Origin: Doryteuthis pealeii
Lineage: Eukaryota; Mollusca; Cephalopoda; Myopsida; Loliginidae
Direction: 5' to 3'
Assembly: GCA_023376005.1 (NCBI GenBank)
Contig: CM042150.1
Location: forward strand, 76,398,188 to 76,462,187
DNA length: 64,000 nt
Of this stretch, positions 26,023-36,968 are shown piece by piece (the first letter of the stretch is position 1; each line of letters starts with the position of its first letter). Position numbers and translations under genes: made by a program. The notes below the pieces were generated by a model. The model was given only the letters and a program-made list of their open reading frames with translations, ran no database searches and had not been told where the DNA came from.

Positions 26023-26093
<71 letters not shown>
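26023..26093. repeat. (CT)n-(TA)n compound microsatellite
   Basis: About 15 CT units pass directly into TA units with one slip. Confidence 0.95.
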
Positions 26094-26875
26094 GTAGTAT
26101 GCATTATAGGATAATGAAATAAAACATAGACTGCCCTATTGGTGTGGCCTATTGACCCCTAAAGTTCTCCCACTCTACTTTCGATTCTATACAGACATAT
26201 GCAATCTTTATCTGAGATTTGTTTTACAACTCTATACCCTGAGAAATATAGAGAACTGTATTGGTATATGTATTTCCAGTATTAAAGATTTCTGTTATGA
26301 ATATTGGAGTATATTAATAGAACAGCAGATATTGGAAGTGTTGAGAGTAGAAAGTAGGCTTTGATTGATTCATTTGAAGTTACTTCAAAACTGAGACATT
26401 TGCTCCTTGAACCTCTTCATGCTTTAAGCTGTTGGGCATTGCCTGATCACTATGTCTTGCATATAGTGGAATATGTAAAGAAAGTTTTATAACTTCAATA
26501 AGAATTACACCTTTCAATAAATAACTGTTTGATATATCAACCTTGGAGCATAAGCAGCATCTTATTTATATAACTGGACAAGCAGGATCTTTTTTATTTT
26601 AAACCTTTCCAGACTGATAGCCAAATTAAATACTTATATTTGCTTACAACCACATCTAATAATTCCAATTGGTCACAGGGGAATATAGACTATATAAGTT
26701 TGTTTCAAATCCATTTTAAATTAGTTTTCAAATCTTTTTTCAAATCTAAATTTCAGTTATCATAAAACTGGTAAAATTTAGAAATAAATACAGCCTGAAA
26801 AGGATTGATTTTAATATCCAATATCCAGAATATTTTCTTCTTTTATAAAAACTGGCTTTCACATCATCCCATGAT
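26094..26875. other. AT-rich DNA, no gene recognised
   Basis: An open frame at 26152-26364 has no known motif. A short SINE-1-like phrase ('attggtgtggcctattga') occurs near 26138-26155 without the rest of the element. Confidence 0.45.
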
Positions 26876-27150
26876 GGAGGCATTTCTGGAGTAATGGTTA
26901 TCACCATAGCAAATGGACATTGTGGACCGAGTTCAAATCCTGGACATGGCTAATACCCTAGGGGAGAGTATTAATCAAACTATTCTCCCTCCAGCTATGG
27001 GTAAATAGTAGGGCAGATTGGACTCTTTAACCTTAGTATGGCAAACAGTGTAGGAGAAGGAAAAACTTTGAATTCAAATCTGTTAAACTATGCTTAAAAA
27101 TTGACCTTGTGTCACATCTTGCTTGTGTGAAGGTGTTGGGTAAATGCTTA
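26876..27150 (+). mobile_element. SINE-2, full length reference copy
   Basis: The parts are in order: head 'ggagtaatggttatcaccat' (A-box region), B box 'gagttcaaatcctgg' (about 26930-26944), body 'ctccctccagctatgggtaa', 'agtaggaga'-type segment, 'ttgaattcaaatctgttaaac' and 3' end 'ttgaccttgtgtcacatctt' followed by 'gggtaaatgct'. The internal box pair indicates a tRNA-derived Pol III element. It lacks about 25 bp between the B box and 'ctaataccc' compared with other copies. Confidence 0.75.
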
Positions 27151-28257
27151 CATCATTCCTATCAACAAGGGATTTGGGTAGTTTACTTTAAAAGATGATA
27201 TACCATCTTGAAAATAGTTTCAAATTTATTTCATATCAATTTAGAAAATAATTGTTAGAACTGCTTATCTTTTAATTTTTGATTCTTCTGTCATCTGGAT
27301 TAGCTCTTTCTTCTTTTTCACTTGGTAATTAAATGTGTGTAAAAAACAACACATTTTTGATAGGTTATTGTGCAGTTGGTTGTTCCTAAGTTTATTGATT
27401 TAAAACATCAAATGTTATGGTAATATATCTTGATTCAGATCAGAAAATTATTAGTTAAAGCAAAACAAGTCTATGTTAAAGTAAGTCTAATAGTTGAAAA
27501 GCAATTATTATTAATCTTAGAATGTTACTTCAATAGAGAGTTAAATTATATATTTATTCTCAAAGTACTGATCTACTGTAGAAAGAACAAAAACATGCCA
27601 TTTTGAATTTTTCTGTTTTATGGTTAAACATTTCAGAAGAGGCCATCATTTTATATTACATGCATTTGAATCATAGGCAAAGAAAGCAAACAGCCAATAA
27701 CTAATATGTAAAAGATAGGAAAAATAATTCATTTTGCTATGTTTATTTATTTATTTATTTATTTTTTAAATTTATTTAAAATTTTTGTGGCAGCCAACAA
27801 AAGAGGTAAAGTATAAGCTCTTGGGAATTGGGCAGTATTTGCTTTCTGGTCACTCAGTTAAATTAATTGGTTTTGTTTGCAAAGTTTGACCATTGGGCAT
27901 TATTTGTCTAGATTTGTTGTTTGATATTTAATTATATAGAAAGATAATAGAACAAAAAACAGAAAATTAGCTCAGAACATTGGATTGGTTCTTTATACAA
28001 ATATACAAACCAATCAAATACTCAGATGTATTAAACATTGGTCTATTTACAATTTATCTATTTATTTGTGTCAGCTTATAAGTCTTTGAATAAATAGAAT
28101 TTCAATTAAATTTCTGATAAAATTGATAAGCTACTATTTCTTCTGTTTATTATTATTATCATAGCTTTTGAAAAAAGTGCATTAAATTAATTTTTGGCAT
28201 TGTTATTATTTAGATCTTTTTCAAATGTAAGTGCATGTAAAAAATGTTAAACGTTAA
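27151..28257. other. AT-rich DNA with a (TTTA)n tract
   Basis: A (TTTA)n tract of about six units lies at 27739-27764. Nothing else was recognised. Confidence 0.5.
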
Positions 28258-28456
28258 TTTCTTAAGTGGAATCTAACAGATTTTAATTCAGAACTTTCCT
28301 TCTCCAAGACTGGTTACATAGCCATGGTTTAAAAAGCCCAGTTTGCCCGACTACTTATCCATTGCTGGAGGGAGAGTAGTTGGATGCATACCTTTCCCAA
28401 GGGTATTAGCACTCTGTGAAAGGACAACAGCCTCATCCAGGATTTGATCTCCTGTA
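28258..28456 (-). mobile_element. SINE-2, 5' and 3' ends missing
   Basis: In reverse orientation: 'ctttccttctccaagactgg', 'tccattgctggagggagagt', 'acctttcccaagggtattag', and 'cctcatccaggatttgatct' as the B-box region. The outermost A-box side is lost at 28456, where a TA/CA-rich stretch begins. Confidence 0.65.
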
Positions 28457-29469
28457 AATATATATATACACATATATGCACATTTAAACAGAGTAAAATT
28501 TATATATATTTATACATATTGCACAGAAAATATTATTATCATTATTAATGTATTCTAAATACATTTAGGTATATATATACTAATATGTGTGTGTCTTTAT
28601 GTGTATGACATATAAAGTCAGAGTTTCTCTATATAAGTATATTATATAAGTTTGTTCCATGTGGTTATATCATTTTGCTTGATTTACAGATGTATATGCA
28701 AATAAGGAATCATATGAATTCAAATTGTATCCTGTATGCCAGTTTACAAATATGGTACCCTGGGGTATAAGGAAGTCTTAAAAAGCACTCAATCAGATAT
28801 CAAAGACACTCAATAAATAATCTTTTAGAATTGAGTGATGCGAAATAAATGTTATGAAACTTTCCCAGGATTATTCTATAAAAGTTGAAAAGTAATTTAC
28901 TCCAGAATCCAATTTGCATGTTTCTATTAAATGTTCACTGACATTATTGGAATGTTTTCCTATTCACTCTACCAACAAAAGATCAATGTACACCTCTTAA
29001 AAAAGTTAAGGTGTTTTAACAGTATAATTGAAGGATTATATTATTCACTAACAGACATACTAGTCTATGCAAGATAAAATGTCTCACAGTCGAATATAAA
29101 AAATGACTTCTACTTATTTCAATTTTCAAAACAATGCATATTTTTAAATCCTCATTAAAAACTTGCACTTGTATTTCTAACTGATGATTAATGAAATAAT
29201 AGAAAAATCCACATAATAGAAAAGAGATTTATCAATTAGATTTTTCATATTAACTAAGAAAGTTAAAATTGCTCTTTGAAATATTAAATGAAGATTAGTG
29301 GGGACATATTTTAATATACTCATATAATACTTAACTGATATATTAATTTAAACATTTTTGTATTTTCTTCAGATTATTTGTCCTAACTTAGCAAAAATGC
29401 TATGTAATTATTTCATATCTTCAGTTTCATACAATCATATACATATATAATGTATAGCTTGATATAATC
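28457..29469. other. AT-rich DNA, no gene recognised
   Basis: TA- and TG-rich at the start and otherwise plain AT-rich sequence. No element was recognised. Confidence 0.5.
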
Positions 29470-29480
29470 ATATATATATG

Positions 29481-29529
<49 letters not shown>
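29470..29529. repeat. (TA)n microsatellite
   Basis: About 28 TA units with early ATGTATG interruptions, just 5' of the fold-back element. Confidence 0.9.
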
Positions 29530-29532
<3 letters not shown>

Positions 29533-29560
29533 ATAAAAATGGAAATGAAGTTGACATTAT

Positions 29561-29760
29561 GCTGAAAAATGATTAAGAGTGAAAAATAAGGAAATGAGGT
29601 TTTTATTGATATTTAGTAAAATGTTCCAACACTAAATATTTTTCAAATATGTTTTAATAATGTGGATTCATTAATCAAAACACTAAGTGTTGGAACATTC
29701 TACTCAATATCAACAAATCATCCTCATTTTCTTATTTTTCTCTCTTACTAATTTTTCAAC
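29561..29760. mobile_element. Fold-back (MITE-like) element with ~75-bp arms
   Basis: The left arm (29561-29634) and right arm (29684-29760) are inverted copies of each other. Shared blocks include GAAAAAT near the outer ends, GAAAAATAAG, AAATGAGG, TTGATATT and AATGTTCCAACACT. The loop is about 49 bp and has no coding capacity. (TA)n arrays lie close outside both ends. Length and structure fit a non-autonomous DNA element or a fold-back; the transcript would form a long hairpin. Confidence 0.65.
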
Positions 29761-29761
29761 A

Positions 29762-29782
29762 TATGTATGTGTGTATATACAT

Positions 29783-29837
<55 letters not shown>

Positions 29838-29838
29838 C
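29762..29838. repeat. (TG/AC)-(TA)n microsatellite
   Basis: A short ACACAC run precedes about 22 TA units. The open frame across it encodes tyrosine-isoleucine repeats only. Confidence 0.9.
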
Positions 29839-31060
29839 ATTCATTCATTCAAACATGAATCATTTTTTAGTAAGATAGATTAATGATATTTCTTGTTCGA
29901 ATTTTACAAATTTGAATTCCATACAATTTGTGATATTATACTGTAACAGTTTTCCATTGATAATTTTCATTATTAGAGACCCTTCTTCCATGAGGGCTCC
30001 TCTTTCAGCATGAGGACAAAAATCTTCCCCTTGGTCCAATAAGTATACATGCAAAAAATTGCAAATGTCTATATGTGCTGATGTGCATTTAAATTTCCAG
30101 CATGATATGCATATGTGCATTCATATGTGCATGGTTTTTGGATGTGTACATGTTCATATATTTGTGTATCAGTGTGCATGTGTGGATATATATTTGTACT
30201 TATTTATATTTGTTAATATTTGAAACATGAGTAAATATTGCTGTGTTTGAAACAATCCTAGTACTTTTGAAGTGCAGCATCTATTGATCTATCTATCTAT
30301 CTTAATCAGTGTCTCTCTACCTCTTCATCAAATTCTTTGGTTATGTAAAAGACAAAGTCTTCCTTGTTATCAATAAGGATTACACCTTTGCTTGTGATAT
30401 ATATATAAAATATTGTCTTCTGTTTTACATAGTAGAAAGACACTTTTTGTCAGATATTGAAAAATCTCGAGAGGCAAAATTTTGCACAATTCTGGTTTGC
30501 TGAGGGATATGGTTTTTAAAACTTTTCAATTTTCTTTTAACAAGGAAGCTGTATAGAATTTTCAAAAATGGATCTATGGAATGTATAATTTAATCATATG
30601 GCACTGGCAGTATATCAGCTAGATGCAATCAAATTTAAAGGATTTATATCAGAGGGTATTTTAAAGAAATGCAAATGTGTTTGATATTTAGATTTTAGAA
30701 TATCATCCTTCCAAATGGGACGAGAAAAGTAGAGATATCAGGAATCTTGTCTCAAACTTTCTGTTTTACCAAAATCTGTAACTCTTTTGCAGGCAAAAAC
30801 ATATTTTTGTCACCAAAGGTACACGGATAGAGTGACATTTTATAAAATTATCTGCTTGCTAAAGAGTTAAGCATATATGCATATCAAGAAAATGTTCTTT
30901 TAAATTTTTTATATGATTGCTTAATTTTTTATATGATTGCTTAATATTTTCGAACCAATATCAGCTGGTAGTCGTGATTATTTTTATGTATGAACCCAAA
31001 TCAAGATTCTTGCTCACTTCTGGCTTGTGTTTTTGGATTATTATATTGTTAAGATATTCT
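29839..31060. other. AT-rich DNA, no gene recognised
   Basis: Open frames at 29860-30120 (minus) and 30309-30503 (plus) have no known motif. A short (TATC)n occurs at about 30280-30300. A direct tandem of a ~19-bp unit ('tttttatatgattgcttaa') lies at about 30906-30944. Confidence 0.5.
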
Positions 31061-31065
31061 TTACA

Positions 31066-31310
31066 CTATTTCTTGGACTTGTTATCAGAAGAGGCACCCC
31101 CCCCACTTATTCCATCAAATTTTTTTGAATGCAAAACATTAAAAAGCCAACTAATTTTACCATGATAATGGCTATCCCTCTAATCCAACATCATTACTTG
31201 GATTTTTTGTTATCAGGAGAGGCCAAAAAAAAAAAAAAAAAAACAAATTCATATTTTTCTCAATGTAAAACATTACAAAGCTGACTACTGTCGCCATGGT
31301 AATGGCCAAT
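31066..31310. repeat. Imperfect tandem duplication, ~125-bp unit
   Basis: Unit 1 (about 31066-31180) and unit 2 (about 31191-31310) share 'ttgttatcagaagaggc'/'ttgttatcaggagaggc', a homopolymer (C run in unit 1, A19 at 31225-31243 in unit 2), 'aaaacatta.aaagc' and 'ccatg.taatggc'. They are clearly diverged, so the duplication is old. Confidence 0.6.
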
Positions 31311-32570
31311 GTCCCCCCTGCCTCACACACAAGTCTACCGATCAAGATTTTAATTTTCTTTTCAAGTTATGCAAAATAGAGGCCACCTTATTGCTGCTAC
31401 AGCCATGGGTCACGTTTTTCATCGATTGTCCAGGTTTATTTTATTTGTCCTCTTCGTCCACTGTCATCTCACTGCCAGATGAAATTATCACATTTGAAGG
31501 TTGGTAATCATGTTCTTTTGTAATTGTTGTTGTTGATGTTGCTGTTGTTACTGCTGGAGCATGACATCATATTCACATGACGAGTACACTGTCAAGGGTT
31601 GAATATGAGATCTTGTGATAGGCCATTGTGTACTGCAATGAGAAAGAAACAAAAAGAAACAAAGATTAAAAATGCATAATCTTTTGGTATTTGAGTTTAT
31701 TGATTTTAAATCAAACTAAATCATAGAGAACATCTTAGCTATTATTGACATCAAATAAAAGAGGGCCTAAGAAAATGCTGATTAGAATATGTAACACAAA
31801 TTTTGTTCTTGAATTGCAGGTATTATTTCTTGATTGCTTATGTTGTAAAAGTAACAATAGAATATGGCTATTATCCTCAGATTTGGCTTTTATCTCCTGG
31901 ATAAGTAAATTTAAAAATCAACCAATTTTCTATGTAAAAACAGGTGAGTTTTCACATTTTCATTTACATAAGATCTGTATAAAACAACATGGTAATCAAA
32001 ATTTACTTGTTTTCATATTAAAGTTTTATAAAAATGAAAAAAAATGTTCAAGTAAATTCAAGAAAATTCTCTATCAACTATTTAGAATTAAATTTTGGGC
32101 ACCTCATGTGTTATCAATCTGAATAAAAAAAAACATTGTTATTGAGTTTGATTCTCATTGGTTACCCCTTACTTGCGGCCTTGTTCATACAACTAAGCTA
32201 AACTTAGTAAATAACAACTCAATATTGAATCTACCTGGAATGTTCTGGAAAGTGGGTTAATTTGAAAATTTCATTACCCAAGTCACAAAGGTAAAATTTA
32301 AAGAAAAAAAAAAATGTTTTCCATTTACTTTAGACATAAGCATCTAGGAAATAACACTTTATGAATATGAAGAAGAAAAAGTAACATTTTTTTTTTTACA
32401 TAGGGATGATTATTTAAGAAGACTCTTCCTGAATAATATGTAACAAAATTTCTACTTTTTTAGTCTGCAATATTAATAAACTTTTAACCATAGTATGAAA
32501 TCTATATCATATTGATCCAATGTTTGCATGTATGTTATTGTTGCAACCAAATTTTCACACACATCATAGC
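31311..32570. other. No recognised gene; longest motif-free ORF at 31745-32122
   Basis: A plus-strand open frame of 125 codons spans 31745-32122. Its product is rich in K, F, L and I, shows no signal peptide, repeat or catalytic motif I recognise, and its composition follows the local AT bias. It may be chance or one exon of something unseen. I do not call it a gene. Confidence 0.4.
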
Positions 32571-32574
32571 GATG

Positions 32575-32680
32575 GAGAAATTTTTATTAGCACAATATCA
32601 TTAAGATGCCCAAAGAGAATAAAGCAATTTCCAGTCCAATCTGCAACTTAAACACTGAAAGATAACATTTTCTGCCTAGG
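32575..32680 (+). repeat. Dispersed repeat family F, copy 1
   Basis: The segment 'ttattagcacaatatcatta' through 'cagtccaatctgcaactta' resembles 45285-45385 ('gttagcacaaaactcc' through 'cagtccaattttcaacttta'). No coding capacity. In the second locus it adjoins family D. Confidence 0.45.
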
Positions 32681-32744
32681 AAAAAGAAAAATTAAACATT
32701 TTATTGTTCATTTATGTTATTTAGATTTTTCAGACTGTTGTCCT

Positions 32745-32830
32745 CATCTTTATTGTTATATACACAATGTTTTGGCTGATGTGCCCTCCAGCTTTCTTCA
32801 GGTGTTTCTTGTCAAACTCAACAACCTTCT
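32745..32830 (-). mobile_element. Penelope/LINE-type terminal phrase
   Basis: The minus strand reads 'ctgaagaaagctggagggca', then 'catcagccaaaacattgtg' and 'aacaataaaga'. Such a 'cctgaagaa...gccgaaacgtt' phrase is typical of the termini of retroelements in many invertebrates. It is recalled from general familiarity and unverified here. Confidence 0.3.
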
Positions 32831-34185
32831 TGATTGTAACTTAGAACTGTATTAACTCAGTATTAATATCTGTTGCCTCATGTGTCCAACTGGATAATTA
32901 TCTGTAGGTTGCAGGTTCAGTCCTGCCTAAAGGCAAAAATAACATAGAATACTTAACACTTGTACTTGGTCATGGTTAATGGAATGTAAACAATTTTTGC
33001 CAATGGAATAAATAAAGGTTCAGTTTGAAGTTCTGTGAAGTCTCCTGATTCTGACATGAAGGTTCCCAAGTTCGACAAGAAACCATTGACAATGGAGGGC
33101 AACAGGTTATCAAACCTCATCTCAAAAATTCAGACAAATAATATTGTTCAGTGTAAATTGATAAAATGGACAAAAAGTTTTCTATCATTTGATCTCAGTA
33201 TCAAAGGATTATTATATAAAAATATCTATAGGAACATAATTTGTTGTTACTTCTACAGGGAGGAAATGAAGTTGGAAAACTTCTGTTTTTCTCTCTGTTA
33301 GTTTTCTTGAGTAATTGTGTAGTTTTTATGGGGTGAAGTTGTTAACCCCATACCTCTCTACTTTTAAATTCAGTCTTTTCTCTGTTAAACCATTTGGCTT
33401 ACTAAGATTAAAGTCTGCACTACTAATTACCAATAGCTGGGTGAGGAAGTTAGGGGAAAATGGATGAGAAAGGAGATGGAAGGGAAAGCAAAGAGAGAAA
33501 AGATGAGGAAGAAAGATGAAAAGATAAAGAAAGAGAATATTTAAATTGTTAATATATATAAAAATGGAAGAAATAAGAGTTATCATTTTTACAAATTATT
33601 TTTCTCTGTTAAAACTACAAGATTATAAAGTTATTCTTTATTATTTTTGTTATGTATTCCTTAATTATGCATGTATCATGTCAAATTTTCATAGTCCCAG
33701 CTAATCTTTATTTAGCTTGATTTTTTAATTTTAGTAAGCCCCTTTTATGATACTACTCAGATTATCTGCCCTTGAATAGATCCTTTTGCTACCAGAGTCA
33801 TTTGAATATAGATTTTCTTTCTGTGAAAACCAAACTATCAGCAATAGACTATAAAAACAAAGAGCATGAATTTCCAGTCTCTTTTCTCGTGATACCACAG
33901 TTAACATAAGTTATGTAATCTCTGACCATATTAAAGAAAAGCACTTTTCTTTATGGTATATCAGCCAACCATGAAAATACAAGAACAAACATTATAATTA
34001 ATAATAATAATAAATTATTGACTGAATATTCTCATTTATTGTTAGAGACCCTCAATAAGTGTCCCACTTTCTCCTATGACGATAAATTATATTAAGTTAA
34101 AATCTCTTCCTGAGTTCAATAATTATGCCAACCAAATTTGATTGCTCTAAATCAAACTATTTGACTTGTCTGTAGATAACAGGTA
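32831..34185. other. AT-rich DNA, no gene recognised
   Basis: Open frames at 33035-33301 (plus) and 33326-33586 (minus) show no known motif. The second lies over a purine-rich GA/GGA tract (about 33420-33540). Confidence 0.5.
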
Positions 34186-34262
34186 ATGAAATGTAAACAG
34201 CCTCATCCAGGATTTGAACTTGGTTTGTTGAGTTCATTTCTTATGACAATAACCATGTGCAC
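34186..34262 (-). mobile_element. SINE-2, 5' head fragment
   Basis: The plus strand reads 'cagcctcatccaggatttga' followed by 'gagttcatttcttatgacaa', the reverse of the tRNA-like head with its B box. The body is absent. Confidence 0.55.
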
Positions 34263-35815
34263 TTCCTGAAAAACATAGTGGGAACACCAAAAATTGATGC
34301 CCTTCCTACAGCATGGTTAAAATATACAGTAGAATGAATGATGAGTGATATTGTCTATTTTCTCAACAACTGATGATTCTCAAGTTTAAGAGAAAAAAAC
34401 AGTTATGAAATTCAAATTTTCTGTATAATTATTCAAAGAATTGAACTGTTGAATTTAGCTTGAACTATGTAACTCATATTCGCATACTCTAGGGTATAAA
34501 ATTTGTAATCATCCCCTCATAGATGGTACCAATATCCACTCCTGTCCGAAATATTAGAATTTCATATATCTATAATAAATGCATGAAAATGTTGCATGCA
34601 TGTATGGTAATGCAATGGGTGGAGGAGAGAGAGAGAGAGAGAGAGAGTTATTTGATCAGGAATATTTTTCTGTTTGGTGAATGGCTGGGGTGAAATAAAC
34701 AATAAGAAATAGCAATAGACTCAATGAATGGGGGGGAAATTTATATACAGAAATGTACATAATGTTTTTTTTTTTTCTTTTTGGTGGAATGGCTTGGTCC
34801 CAAAAGGATACTTTCTGACTGTTATGCCTGCCTATCCATTGAGGCCAGTGAAGGGACTACTATGCATACACTATATGTAGGTAACTGCAAGAATGAGAAC
34901 TGACAAATTGTGAATATGGGGTGCTATTTATATGTTTTTGATGGGATCAAGAAAACGTCCAAAGCTTTAGTATCTCACACCTTCTGATTAGCAGAAAAAA
35001 GGCTTAATTCTTTGTCACATGATTGCTTAACACTATGGACATAGTGTCCATAGCAGTTAGTGACCTTTCTATTTTTTATTGTGATGAAGAGTTATAAATC
35101 ATAGCAAGATTTGATTGTAACTATTTGTGTTAGTATAGCATTTAATTCTAAGACTAACAGCAACAAATAAATGAATTAAAACTTAGTTTAATTCTAACAA
35201 TTTATTAACGAAAAAATAAAACAATAACTAACAATATAAAGTCCTTCCTGTGTATAGAGTTAATTTTGAGAGACTTACTGGTGTGATGAAGAAGATATCT
35301 GGTATCTCAGTGATTTCTTGGAGAGAATTTCAGGTCTATGTGCACATGGGAGCTGGCCCGGAATCTATCTGAGGGTTTTGGTATTTTGCGCCAAAACTTC
35401 TGTGCTCATTAAGTGATTGGTATATCCAATCACAGAAAGCCTCTCCCTCACTTAACCCCACACACAGGAATAAACATTTTACTGACTCAACATAACGAAA
35501 AGAAACTTTTTTTGAACTGGGCCAAATAGGGAACATTAATTATGTTGTATTGGTATCAGGTTGTCAATTAGTCTTGAACAGAACCCAAAAGCCATTAATC
35601 ATAGTTTTACTTAGATGATGGAAAAAATTGACAAACATGTTGAATTTTAATTTACCTAATTTGTTCCTTTTTCCTTCTAGCTGTTTCTTATCATGAATGT
35701 TTTTAGTAGAAATGGAAATGGTTGCATTTTAGTGTGTAGCAAATCTTTGTTAAGCACTAAGACGTGATCATTCCTCTCCTTCCAAGATTTCACTCTGCTT
35801 GAATTTACTTTGTGA
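34263..35815. other. AT-rich DNA with (GA)n tract and a 9-bp hairpin
   Basis: A (GA)n tract lies at 34624-34648. CTATGGACA (35033-35041) and TGTCCATAG (35045-35053) form a perfect 9-bp hairpin with a 3-nt loop. A minus-strand open frame at 35336-35536 has no known motif. Confidence 0.5.
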
Positions 35816-35891
35816 AATTGCCTCCTGTTGTGTCAAGGCAGTGACTGGTCAAGAATTGCCTCCTGTTGTGTCGAGGCTGTGACTGGTCAAG
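35816..35891. repeat. 38-bp tandem duplication
   Basis: Units 35816-35853 and 35854-35891 differ at only two positions ('caaggcagtg' versus 'cgaggctgtg'), so the duplication is recent. Confidence 0.9.
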
Positions 35892-36118
35892 AATCAAATT
35901 AACTTTTACACCTTTACTTTCTTCTTCCTATCACATGACTAAAAAATCCTATTCATTCAGTTTTATTCTCATAGCTTGGACTTATCTCATGACCTCATTC
36001 TCAATCAAACCCTTTGTTAGTTCCCAGAAAAGGAATATTTCAAATAGATGTCTAACTTTATACAGTTGAACAAAAGATAAAGATTCAGTTTAGTTAATCT
36101 GATGGATACCAAATTAAG

Positions 36119-36253
36119 TTGATTGATTGATTTTAATGGCATATGAACTCATCTGTTTATTTTATACCTATAGGTTAGGGAATCACGTTCATTCAATTTT
36201 TTTGTGTAGTTGTTTCTTTAGAACTTTTTTTTTCTCACAATCCTATCAAATAC
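36119..36253 (+). repeat. Repeat family C, 5' part
   Basis: Begins 'tgattgattgattttaatgg' and continues 'ggttagggaatcacgttcat' and 'tgtagttgtttcttta', as in 38217-38500. It is cut off by the SINE-1 that starts at about 36254, so the SINE-1 may have landed in it. Confidence 0.55.
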
Positions 36254-36500
36254 AGTTGTCGTCAGGGTGGCCTAAAGTTGGTATCAGCCAGACAGCGAGG
36301 GAGTATATCTTCTTTTCACTAGCGCTAGACCAAGGAGATTGTTTTTGTGTCTGAGGTGGAGCACCACACCTTCCATCAGCTCCTCACTTTACCGCACAGA
36401 TCCCTGTGCTACTCATATGCTGAGTTGGCGAGGGCCGGTATCGAACCAGGAACCTTGTAGTTTCCAGGCTGATGCTCTACCGACTGAACTAAACCAGCCC
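36254..36500 (-). mobile_element. SINE-1, full length
   Basis: On the minus strand: A box 'tagttcagtcggtagagc' (near 36490-36473), B box GGTTCGATACC (near 36445-36435) and the family body ending 'ccaccctgacgacaac'. Two overlapping open frames on opposite strands here are translations of this SINE and not genes. Confidence 0.8.
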
Positions 36501-36616
36501 ATACCTTTTGCAAGGGTATTTGCGCAATGGGAAATGCAAACTGCCTCATCCAGGATTTGAAATCAGGTTGACAAGTCCATTTCCTATAACTCATACCATT
36601 ACACCACGCACCTCCT
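36501..36616 (-). mobile_element. SINE-2, 5' half abutting SINE-1
   Basis: In reverse orientation, from 'ataccttttgcaagggtatt' through 'gcctcatccaggatttgaaa' to 'cataccattacaccacgcac'. The head is complete, including A and B regions, but the 3' half is replaced at 36500 by the SINE-1. Confidence 0.7.
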
Positions 36617-36626
36617 AATATATATA

Positions 36627-36898
36627 TTTACCAACCCCTCCAGGATGCGACACAAGGTAAATTCCTTGAGCGGAGTTTAACAGTTTTGAATTCAGAATTT
36701 TCTTTATTCTAGAATGGTTACTTAGCCAAGTTAAAGGAGCCCAGTCTGCCCTACTATTTACCCATAGTTAGAGGGAGAGTAATTGGATGCATACCTTTCC
36801 CAAGGCTATTAGTGTAATGTGAAATGCAAAAAGCTATGTCCAGGATTTGAACTCAGGTTGACGAGTCCATTTCCTACAAGTCAAACCATCACACCAGG
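36627..36898 (-). mobile_element. SINE-2, full length
   Basis: From the 3' end ('ccaacccctccaggatgcga' on plus) through the body to the head 'tcaaaccatcacaccagg'. It follows the previous copy after a short TA tract, so two SINE-2 copies lie in the same orientation in a row. Confidence 0.75.
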
Positions 36899-36968
36899 TA
36901 TTAAACAGATCTATGTCACCCATAGATGGGACCTTGACAGGTACAGCATTAGTTTTCTTTTTTTTTTG
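36899..36968 (+). repeat. Repeat family C, short fragment
   Basis: 'ttaaacagatctatg' and 'atagatgggacct' match the middle of family C at 38360-38400. Confidence 0.4.

Noticed and set aside
31745..32122. A 125-codon protein-coding gene
   Set aside because: No recognisable motif, composition follows the AT bias, and no start, splice or promoter context supports it.
36409..36594. Minus-strand protein with 'LVQSVEHQPGNYKVPG'
   Set aside because: This is the translated tRNA-like head of SINE-1. The same phrase appears in the copy at 5178-5410.
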